From: an uncultured Collinsella sp.
Lineage (GTDB): Bacteria; Actinomycetota; Coriobacteriia; Coriobacteriales; Coriobacteriaceae
Direction of reading: 5' to 3'
NCBI GenBank assembly: GCA_900554455.1
Contig: USHT01000069.1
Coordinates: 1-6,364 of the forward strand
DNA length: 6,364 nucleotides
A program made the translations under genes and the position numbers. Shown piece after piece: positions 4,403 through 6,364 of the stretch. A model generated the notes under the pieces. The model did not search any database. It was not told the origin of the DNA and saw only the letters and a list, made by a program, of their open reading frames with translations. How positions within the stretch are numbered: position 1 is the stretch's first letter; every line of letters starts with the position of its first letter.

Positions 4403-5659
4403 TTACATCCCCGTTAGCAGCACGATGTCGAGAATCGTCACGATGACGCCGATCCCTACGAGCAGCGCGTTGAGCGGGCGCGAGTTGGCGTATTTGCCCA
4501 TGACGCGGGGCGAACTGGTGAGTCGTATGAGCACAAAGACCGTAATCGGCAACTGAAGCGACAGCAGCGCCTGACTCCAAATGAGACCCTCAAAAGGATT
4601 TGGGACGACCAGGCACGCCGCCACTGCGCCGGCGAAACATGCCGCCACCCCAATCGAGGAATGTCGGTCGCGGATGTCGTATTCCTCGTCGAACATGCCC
4701 GCGGTGATGGTGCCTGCCGCCATGCCTGCCGTCACACTACTCGAGAGGCCCGCAAACAGCAGCGCCACCGCAAAGATTGTCGAGCTTGCTGGGCCCAGAA
4801 TGGGGGAGAGCGTGTCCGCTGCGACGGCGAGGTCGTCTACGACAATGCCGTGCGCAAAGAAGGTCGTTGCGGCCAGGATGACCATGGCCGAGTTGATTGC
4901 CCAGCCCACGCCCATCGAAAAGAGCGTGTCGAAGAGCTCATAGCGCAGGCGCTCTTCGATAACCTGCTCGCCTTGGCCTTCGAAGTGCATGGATTGGATG
5001 ACCTCGGAGTGTAGAAAGAGGTTGTGGGGCATAACGACCGCACCCAGGACACTCACGATAATCGCGGCAGAGCCAGTGGGCATACTGGGCGTGATCCAGC
5101 TTGCGGCGGCTTGCGGCCAGTCGACCTTGACTAGTGCAAGCTCGGCCAAAAACGAGAGTCCTACCACGCCTACGAAGGCGATGATCCAGCGTTCGGCACG
5201 CTTGTAGGAGTTCGTCATGAGCATCGCCATCGATACTGCCGCCACGATGACGCAGCCCGCACGCACGGGCAGCCCAAAGAGCATTTGAAGGGCAATCGCG
5301 CCACCCAGGACTTCGGCCATGGCGGTGGCGATGGTCGCGAGATAGGCACTGGCGAGCACCGTGCGTCCAACGAAGCGGGGGAGGTAACGTGTCGTGGCCT
5401 CGGCAAGACAGGCGCCCGTGGCGATACCCAGGTGCGCCGCATTGTGCTGCAGCACAATGAGCATAATCGTGGACAGTGTGACGATCCACAGCAGCGCGTA
5501 GCCAAACTGCGAGCCCGCGGCCATATTGGAGGCCCAGTTGCCCGGGTCGATAAAGCCGACGGTCACGAGTAGCCCGGGGCCGATGTGCCGCGCAATGTCT
5601 AGGCCTCCGTGACCGCCGGTGCGTCGGGAGCCAAAATGATGTTTGAGATGGTTGAGCAT
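4403..5659 (-). CDS. NRAMP-family divalent metal (Mn2+/Fe2+) transporter
   Basis: This 418-residue inner-membrane protein imports Mn2+ or Fe2+ with protons. The family's two metal-binding motifs are present: Asp38-Pro-Gly-Asn41 in the first membrane helix (VGFIDPGNWASN) and Ala207-Val-Val-Met210-Pro-His-Asn213 in the sixth helix. The methionine favours soft transition metals over Mg2+. The sequence is consistent with about eleven hydrophobic helices with LeuT-like inverted topology, and the length is typical of bacterial MntH. ATG at 5657-5659 is chosen over an upstream in-frame start near 5695 because AGGAG (5666-5670) is 6 bases away. The gene stands alone, converges with rubredoxin, and is divergent from gltB. 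The first residues, with a His- and Gly-rich stretch (HLKHHFG, GGHGG), precede helix 1 in the cytoplasm. MntH-type function is likely; metal preference is inferred. Confidence 0.95.
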   Translation of the reverse strand: MLNHLKHHFGSRRTGGHGGLDIARHIGPGLLVTVGFIDPGNWASNMAAGSQFGYALLWIVTLSTIMLIVLQHNAAHLGIATGACLAEATTRYLPRFVGRTVLASAYLATIATAMAEVLGGAIALQMLFGLPVRAGCVIVAAVSMAMLMTNSYKRAERWIIAFVGVVGLSFLAELALVKVDWPQAAASWITPSMPTGSAAIIVSVLGAVVMPHNLFLHSEVIQSMHFEGQGEQVIEERLRYELFDTLFSMGVGWAINSAMVILAATTFFAHGIVVDDLAVAADTLSPILGPASSTIFAVALLFAGLSSSVTAGMAAGTITAGMFDEEYDIRDRHSSIGVAACFAGAVAACLVVPNPFEGLIWSQALLSLQLPITVFVLIRLTSSPRVMGKYANSRPLNALLVGIGVIVTILDIVLLTGM

Positions 5660-5695
5660 GGTGAGCTCCTGCGTGCCGTTTGTTTGACGCCGCAA

Positions 5696-5724
5696 AGGAT
5701 ACCCGTTTTAGGCTCAAAAGTTAA
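5696..5724 (-). promoter_or_regulatory. promoter of the NRAMP gene with a possible metal-regulator site
   Basis: On the minus strand, TTAACT (5719-5724) and TATCCT (5696-5701) are 17 bp apart, each matching consensus at four of six bases. A start near 5689 gives a leader of about 30 bases containing the Shine-Dalgarno sequence. The -35 is flanked by TTAGGCT (5708-5714) and GTTAACC (5720-5726), with CTAAC at 5731-5735. These resemble half-sites of DtxR/MntR-type metalloregulators (TTAGGTTAACCTAA-like), which usually control NRAMP genes. The operator reading is tentative. Confidence 0.5.
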
Positions 5725-5778
5725 CCAAGACTAACAAAATTGTTGTATTTGAATAGGATGGTGAAAGGGGATTGCTGA

Positions 5779-5797
5779 AATGTCTTGATCTGTAACA
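5779..5797 (-). repeat. 19-bp repeat, copy 2 (inverted)
   Basis: Read on the minus strand this is TGTTACAGATCAAGACATT, matching copy 1 at 17 of 19 positions. With copy 3 it forms a perfect 10-bp inverted repeat, ATCTGTAACA/TGTTACAGAT, extended by weaker pairs, around a 25-base spacer. With copy 1 it forms inverted ends that enclose the NRAMP gene and its promoter. Confidence 0.7.
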
Positions 5798-5822
5798 ACT
5801 AGGGATGGAAATTGGATCTTAC

Positions 5823-5841
5823 TGTTACAGATTGAGATGTT
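5823..5841 (+). repeat. 19-bp repeat, copy 3
   Basis: TGTTACAGATTGAGATGTT matches copy 1 at 17 of 19 positions and lies in the same orientation as copy 1. It is the right arm of the inverted pair 5779-5841 in the spacer between the divergent NRAMP and gltB genes. No T tract follows, so the hairpin is not a usual terminator. Confidence 0.7.
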
Positions 5842-5854
5842 TGAAGTGGTGAGT

Positions 5855-5926
5855 TTACAGGTCGAACTTGGGGCCCTTGTCGTTGTCCTTGAGGTCGGCG
5901 GTGTCCACTCGTAGGGCGTGCGTTAC
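5855..5926 (-). pseudogene. possible 3' remnant of a lost gene
   Basis: On the minus strand, a frame ending in TAA (5855-5857) reads like a natural protein end: THALRVDTADLK followed by DNDKGPKFDL. It shows the G/C-rich third positions typical of genes here (GAC, AAG, CTC, GGC). Upstream the frame stays open to about 5990 but loses coding character, and no start codon with a ribosome binding site is seen. A 17-codon frame from GTG at 5906-5908 is the only short alternative. I do not recognise the family. It could be chance or the stub left by a deletion. Confidence 0.3.
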
Positions 5927-5980
5927 GCGATTGTTTCGAAACGGGCGGGAAACACAACGGGCCGGCGATGCTCCTAGTAT
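5922..5980 (+). promoter_or_regulatory. phased half-site array and possible promoter of gltB
   Basis: GTTAC (5922-5926), six bases, GTTTC (5933-5937), GAAAC (5938-5942), six bases, GAAAC (5949-5953) form a nearly symmetrical array on an 11-bp period. It is centred on the perfect palindrome GTTTCGAAAC. Actinobacterial GlnR sites are described as GTNAC-n6-GAAAC arrays, and gltB is a nitrogen-assimilation gene, so a nitrogen regulator is a reasonable guess. A -10 candidate, TAGTAT, lies at 5975-5980, with a poor -35 (around 5952-5957) touching the array, as in activator-dependent promoters. Its start would be near 5987, 35 bases before the gltB start. Confidence 0.45.
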
Positions 5981-6021
5981 GCCTATTCAACTGACTGTCT
6001 AACACCAAGGGGAGGATCGCG

Positions 6022-6364
6022 ATGCAGGCAGATTCCGCTCAGCAGCAGGGCCTTTATCGCCCCGAATTCGACCACGATGCATGCGGCATCGGCGCGCTTG
6101 CCGATATCAACGGCGAGCGCCATCACCAGATTCTGGACGACGCGCTGTCCATTCTGGTCAACTTGGAGCACCGCGGCGGCACGGGACTCGAGAAGAATAC
6201 CGGCGACGGCGCTGGCATCCTGTTCCAGGTTCCGCATCACTTTTTCCGTAAAGAGGCTCAAAAGTGCGGCCAGATTCTGCCGGCAGAGGGCGACTATGGC
6301 GTGGCCATGCTGTTCTTCCCGCAGGACGACAAGGGCGTAGAGGACGCCCGTCGCGTGTTTGAGG
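6022..6364 (+). CDS. gltB: glutamate synthase large subunit, 5' part
   Basis: The frame runs off the window after 114 codons of a protein normally about 1,500 residues long. The start, GLYRPEFDHDACGIGALADI, is the class-II glutamine amidotransferase domain; Cys21 is the expected catalytic nucleophile, exposed after removal of a 20-residue propeptide. LVNLEHRGGTGLEKNTGDGAGILFQVP is the next conserved block. The enzyme makes two glutamates from glutamine and 2-oxoglutarate, channelling ammonia to an FMN/Fe-S synthase domain, with electrons from a small subunit or ferredoxin. ATG at 6022 has a strong AAGGGGAGG (6007-6015) 6 bases upstream. The domains that would tell NADPH- from ferredoxin-dependent types are outside the window. 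Confidence 0.95.
   Translation, partial: MQADSAQQQGLYRPEFDHDACGIGALADINGERHHQILDDALSILVNLEHRGGTGLEKNTGDGAGILFQVPHHFFRKEAQKCGQILPAEGDYGVAMLFFPQDDKGVEDARRVFE

Noticed and set aside
5660..5695. upstream start for the NRAMP transporter
   Set aside because: The extra 12 residues overlap the Shine-Dalgarno sequence of the ATG at 5659 and fall in the leader of the likely transcript.
4938..5717. long second minus-strand frame within the NRAMP gene
   Set aside because: Arg/His-rich out-of-frame translation typical of GC-rich shadow frames; the NRAMP frame carries all conserved motifs.
1..6364. CRISPR array, prophage, insertion sequence transposase or toxin-antitoxin pair
   Set aside because: No regularly spaced repeats, no transposase or phage motifs, and no pair of small overlapping toxin-like genes were found in any frame.

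Overview
The window is chromosomal, GC-rich DNA in which most genes have a clear Shine-Dalgarno sequence. Its gene families and gene-dense layout suggest a gut anaerobe of the Coriobacteriia, with Collinsella or a close relative as my best guess. That guess rests on overall resemblance (moderate-high GC, a split high-molecular-weight rubredoxin, many extragenic palindromes) and not on any marker-gene comparison.

Layout. Positions 1-500 hold the 3' part of a MupG/DUF871-type muramidase gene. Positions 593-952 hold a small ArsC/Spx-fold protein. This gene converges on a minus-strand gene (1025-1435) for a 136-residue protein resembling the sensor half of a MarR-like regulator family, without its DNA-binding half. 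A 50-bp palindrome lies between the two gene ends. After a gene-free stretch come a tRNA-Gln(CTG)/tRNA-Glu(CTC) pair with a promoter in front and a Rho-independent terminator behind. Next is a TPR protein (1974-2891) translationally overlapped by smpB (2881-3357). The last codons of smpB lie inside another large palindromic repeat. A flavin reductase (3516-4019) and a short rubredoxin (4108-4251) follow and probably form a redox pair. The rubredoxin has its own AT-rich, dyad-rich promoter and a strong terminator.

An NRAMP-type manganese/iron transporter is on the minus strand (4403-5659). Three copies of a 19-bp motif flank it, one beyond its 3' end and two in inverted orientation upstream. 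The window closes with the 5' end of gltB, the glutamate synthase large subunit (6022 onward). An ordered cluster of GTTAC/GTTTC/GAAAC half-sites lies in front of gltB.

Most of this is core metabolism, translation and stress physiology, and I do not see a new defence or mobile system. The observations most worth following are: (1) a palindromic repeat that supplies the last nine codons of SmpB, the tail that matters in trans-translation; (2) the 19-bp repeats around the NRAMP gene; (3) the operator-like arrays in front of rubredoxin and gltB; and (4) the solo regulator-like domain protein. All functions are inferred from sequence reading alone, without database searches.
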